DNA of 37,088 bases from Chitinophagales bacterium (lineage in GTDB: Bacteria; Bacteroidota; Bacteroidia; Chitinophagales; Chitinophagaceae): positions 1 through 37,088 of the forward strand of contig JAURIR010000013.1 of NCBI GenBank assembly GCA_030832645.1, in the 5' to 3' direction. Positions within the stretch are counted from its first letter, which is position 1, and each line of letters begins with the position of its first letter. The notes under the pieces are model-generated. The model did not search any database. It was not told where the DNA came from and worked only from the letters and a program-made list of their open reading frames with translations. The translations under genes were made by a program, and so were the position numbers. This document shows positions 6,761-16,649 of the stretch, in pieces.

Positions 6761-8572
6761 ATGGCAACATCAAAGCTCACCCCGCTAAGTACCTCTTCAG
6801 ATCCTGTTTCGTACACCATAAAAGTGAACAAAAAGGAATTGAAAAGTGATTTGATTCTAATGAGGGTTGATGTTTGGGGAGAAATCAATAAAATCAGTCG
6901 GGCCTCCATTTCTATCATTGGCGGCAATATTCATTTGAATACATTCAAGGAAAGTGAGCTTGCTGATTTTGAACCGGGTAAAGAAGTAGAAATTTCGTTG
7001 GGATTTAAGCAAGCCAACTCCATTGTATTCAAAGGAATCATACTTAAACACCGCATTGAAGTAAGGGCAGGGTATGAACGACTGAGAACCAGAAGCGTAT
7101 TGATATTGGAATGTGCCGATAAGGCAATAAAAATGTCGATTGGAAGAAAATCCGAAATCTTTGAAAACAAAAAAGACAGCGAAGTATTGACCTCCCTTGC
7201 TTCTGCTGCAGGACTAACCAAAACAATTTCACCCACCACCACCAAACACGCTTTTCTCACCCAGTATGATATGACAGACTGGGACTTTATGCTTCGCCGC
7301 GCAAAAGCAAATGGTTTGGTGGTCATCAACACGGAAAACGGCTTGAACATCAAGCCGCCAGCCATTTCCGGTGCCAGTGCGGCTACCATCACATACGGAA
7401 AAGATACAACCAGTTTTCAGGGAGAAGTTGATTCTTCTTCACAATTACAGGGACTGGAAGCCTTTGCCTGGGATTATTTCAAAGAGACAGATGTTAAACA
7501 AAAAGGATCAGAACCAGCCAACTTGTCAAAACCTGGTAACCTCACTGGAAAAACAATTGGGAAAACTGCAAGTCCAGCTACCTATACCCTAGGCTTAAAA
7601 ACGCCAATTGATATCTCAACGGAAGTAAAAGACCTTGCCAATGCGGGCCTTGTGGAATCCAGGTTGAAACGGGTTCGTGGCAGTATTACATTCAGGGGAA
7701 TGAACAAAATAAAGCTTGGCTCCATCATCACCCTTGCTGGTTTTGGCACCCGTATGAATGGTGATACACTTGTTACTTCTGTACGCCATCTTTTAGAAGA
7801 CGGCGTATTTTCCACTACAGCAGGATTTGGACTTCCAAGAAATGATCAGGAACCCGATCTGATGGAAGAAAACAATTCATGGATCAGTGCCATCAAGGGA
7901 TTGCATGTGGGCATCGTGAAGAAAATTGATGGTGACCCTGCTAAAAAAAATCGCATTCAGGTCAATATACCATCTTTAAAAGGTACAGGAAACGGATTGT
8001 GGTGCATCCTCTCCCAATTTTATACTACCAATCAGGCAGGAAGTTTTTTTATTCCCGAATTGAACACCCCTGTGGTTGTTGGATTTTTGAATGAAGACCC
8101 GCGCTACCCTGTTGTACTCGGTTGTTTGTACAACAACAAATCGAAGCCAAAAGAAACCATCAACAAAGACAATACTGTAAAATCAATCCTTACGAAGGCC
8201 AAACTCAACTTGAAATTTGATGATAAGGATAAGGTGATCACCATTCAAACCCCCGGTGGCCACAGCATCATGATTTCAGATAAGAAAAAAGGAATCAGCG
8301 TTGTTGATAAAAATGGAAATTCTATGGTAACCAGTGACAAGGGCATCACCATTAGCAGCAAAAAAAGCATTATATTGGATAGCAAGGACAAGATCAAGAT
8401 CACTGCCACCAAAGGAGTGACGACCTCCGCATCAGGGGGAGATATTGTCATGAGTGGCAAGGGCGTTTCCGCCAAAGCCACTGCAAAAATATCCATGAAA
8501 GCCAATGGTGGGGCAGATATCAATTCTACTGCCACAATTAATATTAAGGGATCAATGGTGAACATCAACTAA
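6761..8572 (+). CDS. VgrG-like spike protein (gp27-gp5 fusion, Afp8/Pvc8-like)
   Basis: This 603-residue protein forms the trimeric central spike. The N-terminal gp27-like hub covers about residues 1-375 and includes YDMTDWDFMLRRAKANGL. An OB fold covers about 382-465 (GIVKKIDGDPAKKNRIQVNIP, then FLNEDPRYPVVLGCLYN). A repetitive beta-helix blade fills about 475-603 with alternating Lys, Ser, Ile and Thr. I chose the ATG at 6761, after the upstream stop, over an in-frame TTG at 6746 that would overlap the LysM gene. No extra C-terminal toxin domain is fused. Confidence 0.95.
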   Translation: MATSKLTPLSTSSDPVSYTIKVNKKELKSDLILMRVDVWGEINKISRASISIIGGNIHLNTFKESELADFEPGKEVEISLGFKQANSIVFKGIILKHRIEVRAGYERLRTRSVLILECADKAIKMSIGRKSEIFENKKDSEVLTSLASAAGLTKTISPTTTKHAFLTQYDMTDWDFMLRRAKANGLVVINTENGLNIKPPAISGASAATITYGKDTTSFQGEVDSSSQLQGLEAFAWDYFKETDVKQKGSEPANLSKPGNLTGKTIGKTASPATYTLGLKTPIDISTEVKDLANAGLVESRLKRVRGSITFRGMNKIKLGSIITLAGFGTRMNGDTLVTSVRHLLEDGVFSTTAGFGLPRNDQEPDLMEENNSWISAIKGLHVGIVKKIDGDPAKKNRIQVNIPSLKGTGNGLWCILSQFYTTNQAGSFFIPELNTPVVVGFLNEDPRYPVVLGCLYNNKSKPKETINKDNTVKSILTKAKLNLKFDDKDKVITIQTPGGHSIMISDKKKGISVVDKNGNSMVTSDKGITISSKKSIILDSKDKIKITATKGVTTSASGGDIVMSGKGVSAKATAKISMKANGGADINSTATINIKGSMVNIN

Positions 8573-8582
8573 AATAATTGAT

Positions 8583-8909
8583 ATGGGAAATCCGGTAGCC
8601 AGTTTATTGTCCATGCACAAATGCAACACAGCTGATGCTGCAGGCACACACCTTACCATACCTATTTTTTTCCCATGCAGTGCCAATGTAAAGGTTATGA
8701 GCCTCAAAGCAGCCATTCAAGGAGACATGACATTGTGCCTGAACCGAATTGCTACACCATTTGGACCCGTCCCCATCCCCACACCCAATACCATTCAAAA
8801 AGGGTCGCAAAAAGTAAAATTCGGTGGAAAGCCGGCTGCAAGGGCAAAAGATAAAATGGCGCATGGTGGAGAGATTTCCATGGGCATACCTAATGTAAAA
8901 ATTGGATAA
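8583..8909 (+). CDS. PAAR-like spike tip protein (Afp10/Pvc10-like)
   Basis: This 108-residue protein sharpens the tip of the VgrG spike. It shows the PAAR pattern of glycine- and proline-rich short strands, a His-Cys pair near the N-terminus (MHKCN), further Cys in FPCSAN and MTLCLN, and a late His (KMAHGGE) suited to bind a metal. The length is that of a stand-alone PAAR without effector extension. It lies between spike and gp25, the usual position; the next gene starts at the base after its stop. Confidence 0.85.
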   Translation: MGNPVASLLSMHKCNTADAAGTHLTIPIFFPCSANVKVMSLKAAIQGDMTLCLNRIATPFGPVPIPTPNTIQKGSQKVKFGGKPAARAKDKMAHGGEISMGIPNVKIG

Positions 8910-9320
8910 ATGAAAAACGGCAAATCTTTTTTAGGCAGAGGATGGTCGTTTCCACCAATCTTCAACAAAGAGCTGGGATCAGTTGAGCTGGTATCTGAAA
9001 TTGAGGATATCCGCCAAAGTTTGCACATCTACTTGTCTACCCGAAGGGGAGAAAGGTTGATGCGCTTAGACTATGGAAGCTTTATTCATGAAAATATTTA
9101 TGATCCTGCCGGAGCCAACAATTTGAGTTTTCTTGCTGAACAATTGCGAATTGATATCCGAAGATATGAACCACGGATTATAGTTCATGAGGTTGAAATT
9201 GATGACGCCAATATTGCACAAGGAGTTATTCAGTTTAAAATCAATTTTGAGGTCCAGGCGAACAACGTTCGTGATAACATAGTATTCCCTTATTATATTC
9301 TAGAAGGCACCCATATTTAA
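8910..9320 (+). CDS. GPW/gp25 family baseplate wedge protein
   Basis: This 136-residue protein has the gp25 signature: LGRGWSFPPIF, then EDIRQSLHIYLSTRRGERLM with the conserved R-GER core, LDYGS and PRIIVHEVEIDDA. gp25 (Afp9/Pvc9) joins the baseplate wedge to the sheath and nucleates sheath assembly. The length is normal. It abuts the PAAR gene without a gap and is followed by the baseplate gene after one base. Confidence 0.96.
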   Translation: MKNGKSFLGRGWSFPPIFNKELGSVELVSEIEDIRQSLHIYLSTRRGERLMRLDYGSFIHENIYDPAGANNLSFLAEQLRIDIRRYEPRIIVHEVEIDDANIAQGVIQFKINFEVQANNVRDNIVFPYYILEGTHI

Positions 9321-9321
9321 C

Positions 9322-12300
9322 ATGGCAGATCGCGTTTACGATATCAATAAATTAACCCTGGAGCTTTCCAACAAAGCGCTGAACCCAAGGCATTTCCTTC
9401 CTGACGAACGGAAATTCAGTGATTTGTTAACCTTCATCAATCGTTTATCCAAAAAGATACAGTACTACAACCTTCAAAATAAACCTGATGGAAACTGGTA
9501 CGAGTTCTTTATTTCAGATGAAATATTTTTATTGGCAGAGATCGATAATTTCCCCTTGGGCGAATTGGAGAAGCAGCGGATAAACGCCATGGTTTCCTTT
9601 GAAAATCAAAATGTAGTTGGGGAAAAACAACAAATTATTCAGGCCTTCTATCGTACCATTTTGATTTTGTTGCAACACATGAACAAGTGGTATAGCATCT
9701 CCTCCAGATTCAACAAGAACAAAGAGGCTTCACCAATTGAAAATGAATTGACCGCAGCAATTGAATTTACCGGGCAAGATGCATTGCACAGGTTAAAGTC
9801 CATTTATAACGGTACTGTTGGCAAGCAAAACAAACCGTTTTTTGAATTTGATGAAACCCCGTTTCTCAAAATATGGAATCTCTCCGCATCTGTTGATCCT
9901 GAAAATATCCTAGACAATAAATCCATTAAAGATGCCTTAAGTCTTGCCCTCAAACAATTGTTGTTGATTTATAAGCCTGTTTACAAAACCATGTCAACCC
10001 TCATGGTACGGGCCAAGTCGCTCTTACAACAATCGTTGCATCACCAGTCCAGCCATCAACCACACATTGGATTGATCCTGGCATTTTTAGAGCTTTACAA
10101 ATACGCCCAGCACGATTTGAATGTTATACCGGAACGCCAGCTGGAGTTTTATTTGTATAAAGTATTGGGGCAGAAAAAAAGACCACAAATTCCAGACAGG
10201 ATGTTTTGTGCTTTTGAAATCAGTCCGGACTTTAAAGAGGTATTGTTGCCAAAAGGCAACAGAATTTTGGCGAGTCAAAATGAGGAAGGAAACGATCGCA
10301 TATACATCACGGAAAGGGATGCAGTGTTAAATCATGCCAGACTAACCGCATTACAAACATTGTTTGTATCCCGAAACCCGTTAATCGATCAAAACTCCCG
10401 CTTTCAACTGGTTTCTGGTATCTACCAAAAACAAATTGATCCTGATTTTGCTGAAGAAATTTCAATCGCCAGTTTAGGCGAGGAACAACGGTTTTTTCCA
10501 AATGAAGAAAAAACAATGAAGGAGGGAGAGATTGGTTTTGCCGTGGTTTCCAATGCACTAAAATTACAGGCAGGTCAACGGGAAATATCATTGACCTTTC
10601 AATTTACCGAACAAAGCTTTCACTATCTCACCAATGTCTTGATGGATATTGCGGCCAAAAGGGAGATCAAACCTGATGAGGCTTTCTTTTCGGTTTTCTC
10701 CCAGTCGGTTTTTCCGGAATACACAGCAGAAACAGGATGGCTGTCATTTTCAGAGGTGGATATGGTAGCACCAGAAGATTGGAGCATGCGCCAATTTTCG
10801 ATGAGAATGAAATTGTCGAAAGCCATGCCTGCAATGGTTTCATACAACGAAGACATTCACGCACAAGGATGGGATGTGCATCAACCTGCAATTCGGATCC
10901 TTTTAAAGGGAAACAACAGCTATCATCCATACTCACATTTGCATTTTCTTGAATTGGATCAAATATCCATAGATGTCAATGTTGAGGAATTGAGACAGTT
11001 TCAATTGTTGACCAACAGTGGAGCAGTAGATGACACCGCGCCTTTTGAACTGTTGGGTTCTACGCCCAAGAAAGGATCTTATTTGCTTGTTGGTAATGAT
11101 GAATTGTTTTGCAAGCAGTTGACCAAGCTTGAAGCCGGATGGGATTATTTTTCATTGCCTACCAGGGAACAAGGATTAAGTGGATATTATGCAGGGTATC
11201 CATACCCCATGGGCAATGAAAATTTCACTTTCACGGTGAGTGCATTGACAGATTTTGGTTTCCGTCCTGCCAAAGGGGAACAAGCACAACGTTATGCATT
11301 ATTTGACCATGACGACATGAATGGCCCCGTTCATGACACGCGAGTCATCAAAGACATAAACTTATCCTTGCTCAATATCCAACCCAAGCCCGATCTCAGC
11401 ATGGAGGATCTCCAAGAATATCATCCAAGGCTTGAAACCGGATTTTTAAAATTTGAGTTGGATTCGCCTGATGTAGGATTTGGATATGAAGTGTATACTG
11501 CTGTGTACAATACTGCCGTTACAAAAGCTGCAGATACTAAAAGTACCAAAACAGCCAGTCATCTCCATATCCAAACACCCAATGATCCGTTTTCTCCATT
11601 GGCACAAAACTTTTATATCAATTATCAGGCACAAACACAATTGATTTTCAACGGACAACGTTCGTTTGCGAACAACAAACAGGATGAAAATGCGTTCATC
11701 CACATTCATCCATTTGGCAGTCATCCCATTTTTGAATATTCCACACCAAACAGCAACCGATTGGTGCCATACTTTGAACTGGAAGGGTCTATTCACTTGG
11801 GTTTTGAAAATCTCTCTTCGAATGAGGTAGTTAACATGCTTTGGGATTTGGTACCCAATGACAAATGGACTTATGGAGACGGTGCAGACGTAAAGTGGCA
11901 TTATTTGTCGAGGAATGAATGGGTGCCATTAAAGGGACAGCATCTGTTGTTTGATGAAACCAATGGATTGATAAACTCAGGCATCATCAGCATTGAAATA
12001 CCATCCGATGCGTCAACCGAACATCAATCAATGCCTTCCGGAAAAATTTGGCTAAGGGCAGGTGTTTCGCAAAAAGCAGAATTGGTGAGCAGACTGAAAC
12101 GTATTTATTTGAGAGCCGCCAGTGCCGTTTATCAGTTTTTACCGGAAGGTGAAGAAGATCATCCAATTTCCTTGGAAGCATATTCTGCAGATGCCATGGC
12201 AGACAATGTAGATGGAATTTTATCTGTAATTCAACCCCTTGCAACTTCAGGTGGAAGAGCCAAGGAAACGGAAGGTGAGTTCATGTCCAGAATTAGTGAA

Positions 12301-13107
12301 TATATGCGGCATAAACAGCGTGCGATTACCACTTGGGATATGGAAAAAATGTTGTTGAGGGAGTTTGATCAACTGGCATATGTTAGGGCATTTGGTCATT
12401 TCGGAAATGAATTGTTTGTAGCGCCCGGCGAAGTCGTGATTGCAGCGGTACCCAAGATTTATAACACAGATGTTTTCTATCAACCTAAATTAAATTTAGG
12501 TGAGATCAAGGTGATGGAAGAGTATTTGAAAAAAGTAAGCAGTCCTTTTGCTAAAATCACTGTTCGCAATCCACTGTTTGAGTTTGTATGGGTAAAATGC
12601 AGAATTGTGCTGAATTCCAAAGAGACTGGGGCCATTTTAAAACAACTACACCAAGATCTCCTGCACTATTTATGTCCATGGTTTTATGAGGATCCCAAAT
12701 TGGCCATGACCATCCGATCCATAAGGCGTTCAGATGTATTCATATTTTTACAAAGCCGACCTTATATCGGTTATATTACCGGATTTTCCCTTGTTCATCT
12801 TACAATTGATGATCAAGGGAGGTACCATATTCAGGATACCGCACAATCGAACAACCAGAACGACGAAATCATCTGCACCCGCCCTTGGACGGTACTTATA
12901 CCATTGGAGGGCAATCATATAGAAGTGATAAAAGAACCTGAATATTTTGAGCCGGAACCCACACATTTTGAAGACATGATCATTGGTACGAACCTAGTAA
13001 TAGGAGGTGATTTGACTCCTCAGCCTGAGGTAGAACAAATAAAAGACTTGATACCTGAAAAAGAAAAACCTGCACCCCCTATTTACAGTTTCACTTTAAA
13101 ACTTTGA
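9322..13107 (+). CDS. Large baseplate wedge protein, Baseplate J/Afp11-like
   Basis: This 1261-residue protein has the order and C-terminal signature of Pvc11/Afp11-type wedge proteins. Around residues 985-1030, the segment MSRISEYMRHKQRAITTWDM is followed by LLREFDQLAYVRAFGH, the conserved motif of baseplate J-like wedges. About 250 helical N-terminal residues precede a beta-rich middle. With the gp25 protein and the second wedge protein it should build the ring that holds the spike. One base separates it from the gp25 gene. No frameshift or repeat is evident. Confidence 0.88.
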   Translation: MADRVYDINKLTLELSNKALNPRHFLPDERKFSDLLTFINRLSKKIQYYNLQNKPDGNWYEFFISDEIFLLAEIDNFPLGELEKQRINAMVSFENQNVVGEKQQIIQAFYRTILILLQHMNKWYSISSRFNKNKEASPIENELTAAIEFTGQDALHRLKSIYNGTVGKQNKPFFEFDETPFLKIWNLSASVDPENILDNKSIKDALSLALKQLLLIYKPVYKTMSTLMVRAKSLLQQSLHHQSSHQPHIGLILAFLELYKYAQHDLNVIPERQLEFYLYKVLGQKKRPQIPDRMFCAFEISPDFKEVLLPKGNRILASQNEEGNDRIYITERDAVLNHARLTALQTLFVSRNPLIDQNSRFQLVSGIYQKQIDPDFAEEISIASLGEEQRFFPNEEKTMKEGEIGFAVVSNALKLQAGQREISLTFQFTEQSFHYLTNVLMDIAAKREIKPDEAFFSVFSQSVFPEYTAETGWLSFSEVDMVAPEDWSMRQFSMRMKLSKAMPAMVSYNEDIHAQGWDVHQPAIRILLKGNNSYHPYSHLHFLELDQISIDVNVEELRQFQLLTNSGAVDDTAPFELLGSTPKKGSYLLVGNDELFCKQLTKLEAGWDYFSLPTREQGLSGYYAGYPYPMGNENFTFTVSALTDFGFRPAKGEQAQRYALFDHDDMNGPVHDTRVIKDINLSLLNIQPKPDLSMEDLQEYHPRLETGFLKFELDSPDVGFGYEVYTAVYNTAVTKAADTKSTKTASHLHIQTPNDPFSPLAQNFYINYQAQTQLIFNGQRSFANNKQDENAFIHIHPFGSHPIFEYSTPNSNRLVPYFELEGSIHLGFENLSSNEVVNMLWDLVPNDKWTYGDGADVKWHYLSRNEWVPLKGQHLLFDETNGLINSGIISIEIPSDASTEHQSMPSGKIWLRAGVSQKAELVSRLKRIYLRAASAVYQFLPEGEEDHPISLEAYSADAMADNVDGILSVIQPLATSGGRAKETEGEFMSRISEYMRHKQRAITTWDMEKMLLREFDQLAYVRAFGHFGNELFVAPGEVVIAAVPKIYNTDVFYQPKLNLGEIKVMEEYLKKVSSPFAKITVRNPLFEFVWVKCRIVLNSKETGAILKQLHQDLLHYLCPWFYEDPKLAMTIRSIRRSDVFIFLQSRPYIGYITGFSLVHLTIDDQGRYHIQDTAQSNNQNDEIICTRPWTVLIPLEGNHIEVIKEPEYFEPEPTHFEDMIIGTNLVIGGDLTPQPEVEQIKDLIPEKEKPAPPIYSFTLKL

Positions 13108-13111
13108 TTGT

Positions 13112-13852
13112 ATGGCACTGTTGAATCGACAAAGTCTGAAAAATTATTTTAAAAAAGGGAACGCTCCCACAGAGCAACATTTTATAGACCTTATAGAATC
13201 TTCTATCAATATTGTGGATGATGGTATAGCCCGTGGTGCTGATCAAGGATACAGGATTTCGCCTATTGGAAATTCGAACAGATTGATTTCCTTTTTCAGA
13301 AACATGCAAAAAAGAGATCCTGATTGGTTTATCAGTTTAAATGAGAATGATATTCCAGGGATTGCATTCCAAGAGCAAGGGAAAGGACCAAGATTGGTAT
13401 TGAAAGAGGGTGGTCAAGTAGGTATTGGGGTAAACAATCCAAAGTACACACTGGAAGTTAAAGGCACCGTTGGATTCACCAATAGAGTCGGAACATTGTA
13501 CCAAGGCAAGGTTCCTGGTGATGGGAAATGGCATGACATGGTTTCAGGATTGAGAGAACCTTCCGCCTTTGAAGTTATGGCCATCATCAATGGTAGAAAA
13601 GGAAGTGGGAAATATGCCCTCGCCCATGCCATTGCTTTGAATACATTCGGAGGAAAATTGTCATTTGGTGGAATTAAAAAAACATCTGCATGCTATGGAA
13701 GTTTTTTCAATCGTCTTCGCTTTCGTTGGACTGGAGAACTGTATGACTATTCCCTTCAAGTAAAGACTGCAAGTCCTTACGGTATTGATGAACAAAATGG
13801 TGAACCATTCCCAATTCAATTCCAAATAACAGGTTTATTAGAGAATAGATAG
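13112..13852 (+). CDS. Short fibre/adhesin-like baseplate protein
   Basis: This 246-residue protein starts with an adaptor-like helix (LKNYFKKGNAPTEQHFIDLI). A fibre-type strand motif, GGQVGIGVNNPKYTLEVKGT, follows at about residues 105-125, of the kind found in tail-spike and peptidase S74-associated proteins. A compact C-terminal beta domain from about residue 130 contains GKWHDMVSGL, FEVMAIINGRKGSGKYAL and FRWTGELYDYSL. The C-terminal domain resembles one I associate with adhesin-like proteins in Bacteroidota injection loci. Placed between the two wedge genes, it is the best candidate for the receptor-binding or baseplate-peripheral component. It is short compared with Afp13 fibres. Role moderately supported. 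Confidence 0.6.
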   Translation: MALLNRQSLKNYFKKGNAPTEQHFIDLIESSINIVDDGIARGADQGYRISPIGNSNRLISFFRNMQKRDPDWFISLNENDIPGIAFQEQGKGPRLVLKEGGQVGIGVNNPKYTLEVKGTVGFTNRVGTLYQGKVPGDGKWHDMVSGLREPSAFEVMAIINGRKGSGKYALAHAIALNTFGGKLSFGGIKKTSACYGSFFNRLRFRWTGELYDYSLQVKTASPYGIDEQNGEPFPIQFQITGLLENR

Positions 13853-13853
13853 G

Positions 13854-16649
13854 ATGAAAAATACTAAAAATAGTGTGAAAACGGGAGAGCATGAAAATCC
13901 AGGATTGCGGTTTTCGGATTTGTTTGAAGAAGGGATCAAACTTGCCCAAAAGTTTTCAGGTGACCACTGGACAGATTTCAACTATCATGACCCAGGAGTA
14001 ACGATATTGGAATATGCCATCTATGCATTGATGGATCTTAGCTATCGTTCCAATTTGCCCATCGAAGATCTTTTTTTAATAGGAGTTGATGATTTTAACA
14101 ATGAAAGTGAAAACCTGCTCTATGCTCCACATGATGTATTTCCAACAGATCCATATACATCGGAAGACTATCGGAAAATGATCATTGATCGTGTAAAGCT
14201 GGTTAAAAATGCATGGGTAAACCCCATTTACCAGGATCCTGCAGGGCACAAAGGCCTGTTTGAGGTATTGATACAGGGGCAGGATGATATGCACGAATCA
14301 GAAGCTGCAAAATTAGAACAGGAAATTCGTCAACTCTTTCATCAACACCGAAATCTGGGGCACGACTTGAGCGTATTAAAACTCTTGACCAGTGTTCCAC
14401 TTTCCCTGGTGGGAGATATCCATTTGGAAACAGATGCAGTTGCCGAATATGTCATGGCGAAAATCTTTACGGAGTTGGATCATTATGTCAATCCGGAAAT
14501 CAGAATGGAGAATCCATTTGAACTTATGGAGGAAGGGCATTCCCCAGAGACAGTATTTTCAGGCCCTAAACCTGTTCATGGCATCATCCAAGGGCATCAT
14601 CTAAAACCAAAAACTGATACGGTATACGTATCACAAATACGCAATATCATTGCGAATGTTGAAGGTGTGAAAGGTGTAGGACAAATTCAAGTAATGCGAA
14701 AAGGACTGCCCATAAATGAAAATCAAATTTCATTCAATGCAGATACGTTTCCAACCATTGAGTTTCAAAACCTGCAAAACGAAAATTCCCATCAGCTAAA
14801 ATTATTTAAAAATAACATTGAACAAGATGTTGATCCAGTAACCACCCAACAACTGATTGATTTCAATCTTGCTGAACAAAGAACGCATTACATGCGCAAG
14901 ATTGAGTATAAAAATTCGCTTCCAAAAAGCAATGTCACCAAAGAACAATTGAATGTTCACTTTGCGGTACACAATGAATTTCCAGAAAATTATGCCATAG
15001 GAAAATTAAGTCAACCCAAAAATGCATCTCCTGATCGGCAGGCACAAGCCAAACAACTCAAAGCTTATTTGGCAATATTTGAACAGGTCGTGGCCAATCA
15101 TTTGAGCCAACTTACGCATATGCGGGAATTGATGTCCATATCATCAAAAATTGATAAGACCTATTTCACACAAATCCCATTGGACATTGATGAAATCCAA
15201 GAGGTACTTACCGATGACATCCCAAGCTATGAAGATTTTTTGAATGAAATTTCAAATGATCCTGCAGGTTATGCAGATCGTCGAAATAGAATTCTTGATC
15301 ATTTATTGGCGCGTTTTGGAGAACAACTGGATAGTGAGATTATCAGGAAATATAAAATGCCCAACAGCAAGGAAAAAGATTGGGAAATAAGCAATGAAAT
15401 CATTCAAACAAAGGTCAATTTGCTGCAGAACATCATTTCATTGTCCCGATCCAGGAATATCTCTTTTAATTATTTGGATAAAAAAACCTGGGACAGCGAT
15501 AATATTTCCAAACTTGAATGGAAACTCTTCATATCACTCAATTTCCGACACCGTAGGCGAAGGAGTTTGGTTAATCCCCTGTTGGATCATTTGCAGATGC
15601 GCCGTACCGATGATGGATCAAAGAATCTGTGGAAGGAGGAGTTGATTGACATTGTTGAATTGGGAAAACTAAAAGTTTGGAAAAGGGATAAGGATCAATA
15701 TCTATCCGAAGAGATCAGATTCCCTGATATGGAAATTAGTTTTGTAAACCGTCTTTTTTCACAGGGAACGAATCCAAAATATTTAAGGGTTGTTTCTATC
15801 CGGGAAAAAGGAGGCATTGGATTTGCAATATTGCTCCGTGGACTTGAACCTATGCAGGATCTGCTCATCTTTCAGCATCAAGATCAAACCACCTGTGAAC
15901 ATGTATTGGATCGATATGTTTCTTCTGTTCATGAAATCAGTATGGAGTGTGAAGGATTTCATCTTTTGGAACACATTTTGCTTCGTCCATTGGAATTGAA
16001 ATTGTTTGTTTTTTCAATCATGGATAAAAAAGGTGAAGTCCTGATGAGCGGATATTTACCAGGCAGTATTGAACAGCAGTCATTACTGGCTGAGGAATTG
16101 CCAGTAATCGGATCAAAAATAGAAAATTACAGCGTAGTTGCAGAACCTGACAGCAATTTGTTTCAGGTGGTGCTCTATGATGCAAACTATCAACCGGTCG
16201 CAAAACTCAAAAAAGCATTTCACTCTCGTGTTGGTGCGGAAAATGAACTGGCAAGGGCAGCCAAATACCTTACTTCTATTTTGGAGCGAAAAATTTTATT
16301 GGAACAAGTACTTGAAATTAACAGTATCAATGGAGAATCGATCGAGGTTCCAAACTATTTTGAATTTTCTCATTCTCTGAGTTTTATTCTGCCCAATTGG
16401 CCATCTCGATTTGGAAATGAAGAGTTCATTCATCGGTTCAAGGGATTAATCAAGGAAAATATACCGGCTCATTTCACAGCGCATGTTTATTTATTGGATC
16501 CCGCAACGATGTACAGATTTGAAGATTTGTATTCAAAATGGCTTAAAGCAAAGGCATCCGACAATCAGCCATTGTCAACAATAGATCAACTTTCGGCGCG
16601 TATCATACAACTGCTGGTTGAATGTAAAACCAATGGAATGTTGAAATGA
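13854..16649 (+). CDS. Second baseplate wedge protein, Afp12/Pvc12-like
   Basis: This 931-residue protein has an N-terminus with the wedge signature: DFNYHDPGVTILEYAIYALM at about residues 42-62, then a DLSYRS segment and PIEDLF. This HDPGVTILE motif is diagnostic of the baseplate protein that pairs with the J-like protein in Afp/PVC. The rest is mixed alpha/beta with a charged helical centre (about residues 390-560). The start is one base after the previous stop, and the end overlaps the next gene by 4 bp (ATGA at 16646). Confidence 0.85.
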   Translation: MKNTKNSVKTGEHENPGLRFSDLFEEGIKLAQKFSGDHWTDFNYHDPGVTILEYAIYALMDLSYRSNLPIEDLFLIGVDDFNNESENLLYAPHDVFPTDPYTSEDYRKMIIDRVKLVKNAWVNPIYQDPAGHKGLFEVLIQGQDDMHESEAAKLEQEIRQLFHQHRNLGHDLSVLKLLTSVPLSLVGDIHLETDAVAEYVMAKIFTELDHYVNPEIRMENPFELMEEGHSPETVFSGPKPVHGIIQGHHLKPKTDTVYVSQIRNIIANVEGVKGVGQIQVMRKGLPINENQISFNADTFPTIEFQNLQNENSHQLKLFKNNIEQDVDPVTTQQLIDFNLAEQRTHYMRKIEYKNSLPKSNVTKEQLNVHFAVHNEFPENYAIGKLSQPKNASPDRQAQAKQLKAYLAIFEQVVANHLSQLTHMRELMSISSKIDKTYFTQIPLDIDEIQEVLTDDIPSYEDFLNEISNDPAGYADRRNRILDHLLARFGEQLDSEIIRKYKMPNSKEKDWEISNEIIQTKVNLLQNIISLSRSRNISFNYLDKKTWDSDNISKLEWKLFISLNFRHRRRRSLVNPLLDHLQMRRTDDGSKNLWKEELIDIVELGKLKVWKRDKDQYLSEEIRFPDMEISFVNRLFSQGTNPKYLRVVSIREKGGIGFAILLRGLEPMQDLLIFQHQDQTTCEHVLDRYVSSVHEISMECEGFHLLEHILLRPLELKLFVFSIMDKKGEVLMSGYLPGSIEQQSLLAEELPVIGSKIENYSVVAEPDSNLFQVVLYDANYQPVAKLKKAFHSRVGAENELARAAKYLTSILERKILLEQVLEINSINGESIEVPNYFEFSHSLSFILPNWPSRFGNEEFIHRFKGLIKENIPAHFTAHVYLLDPATMYRFEDLYSKWLKAKASDNQPLSTIDQLSARIIQLLVECKTNGMLK

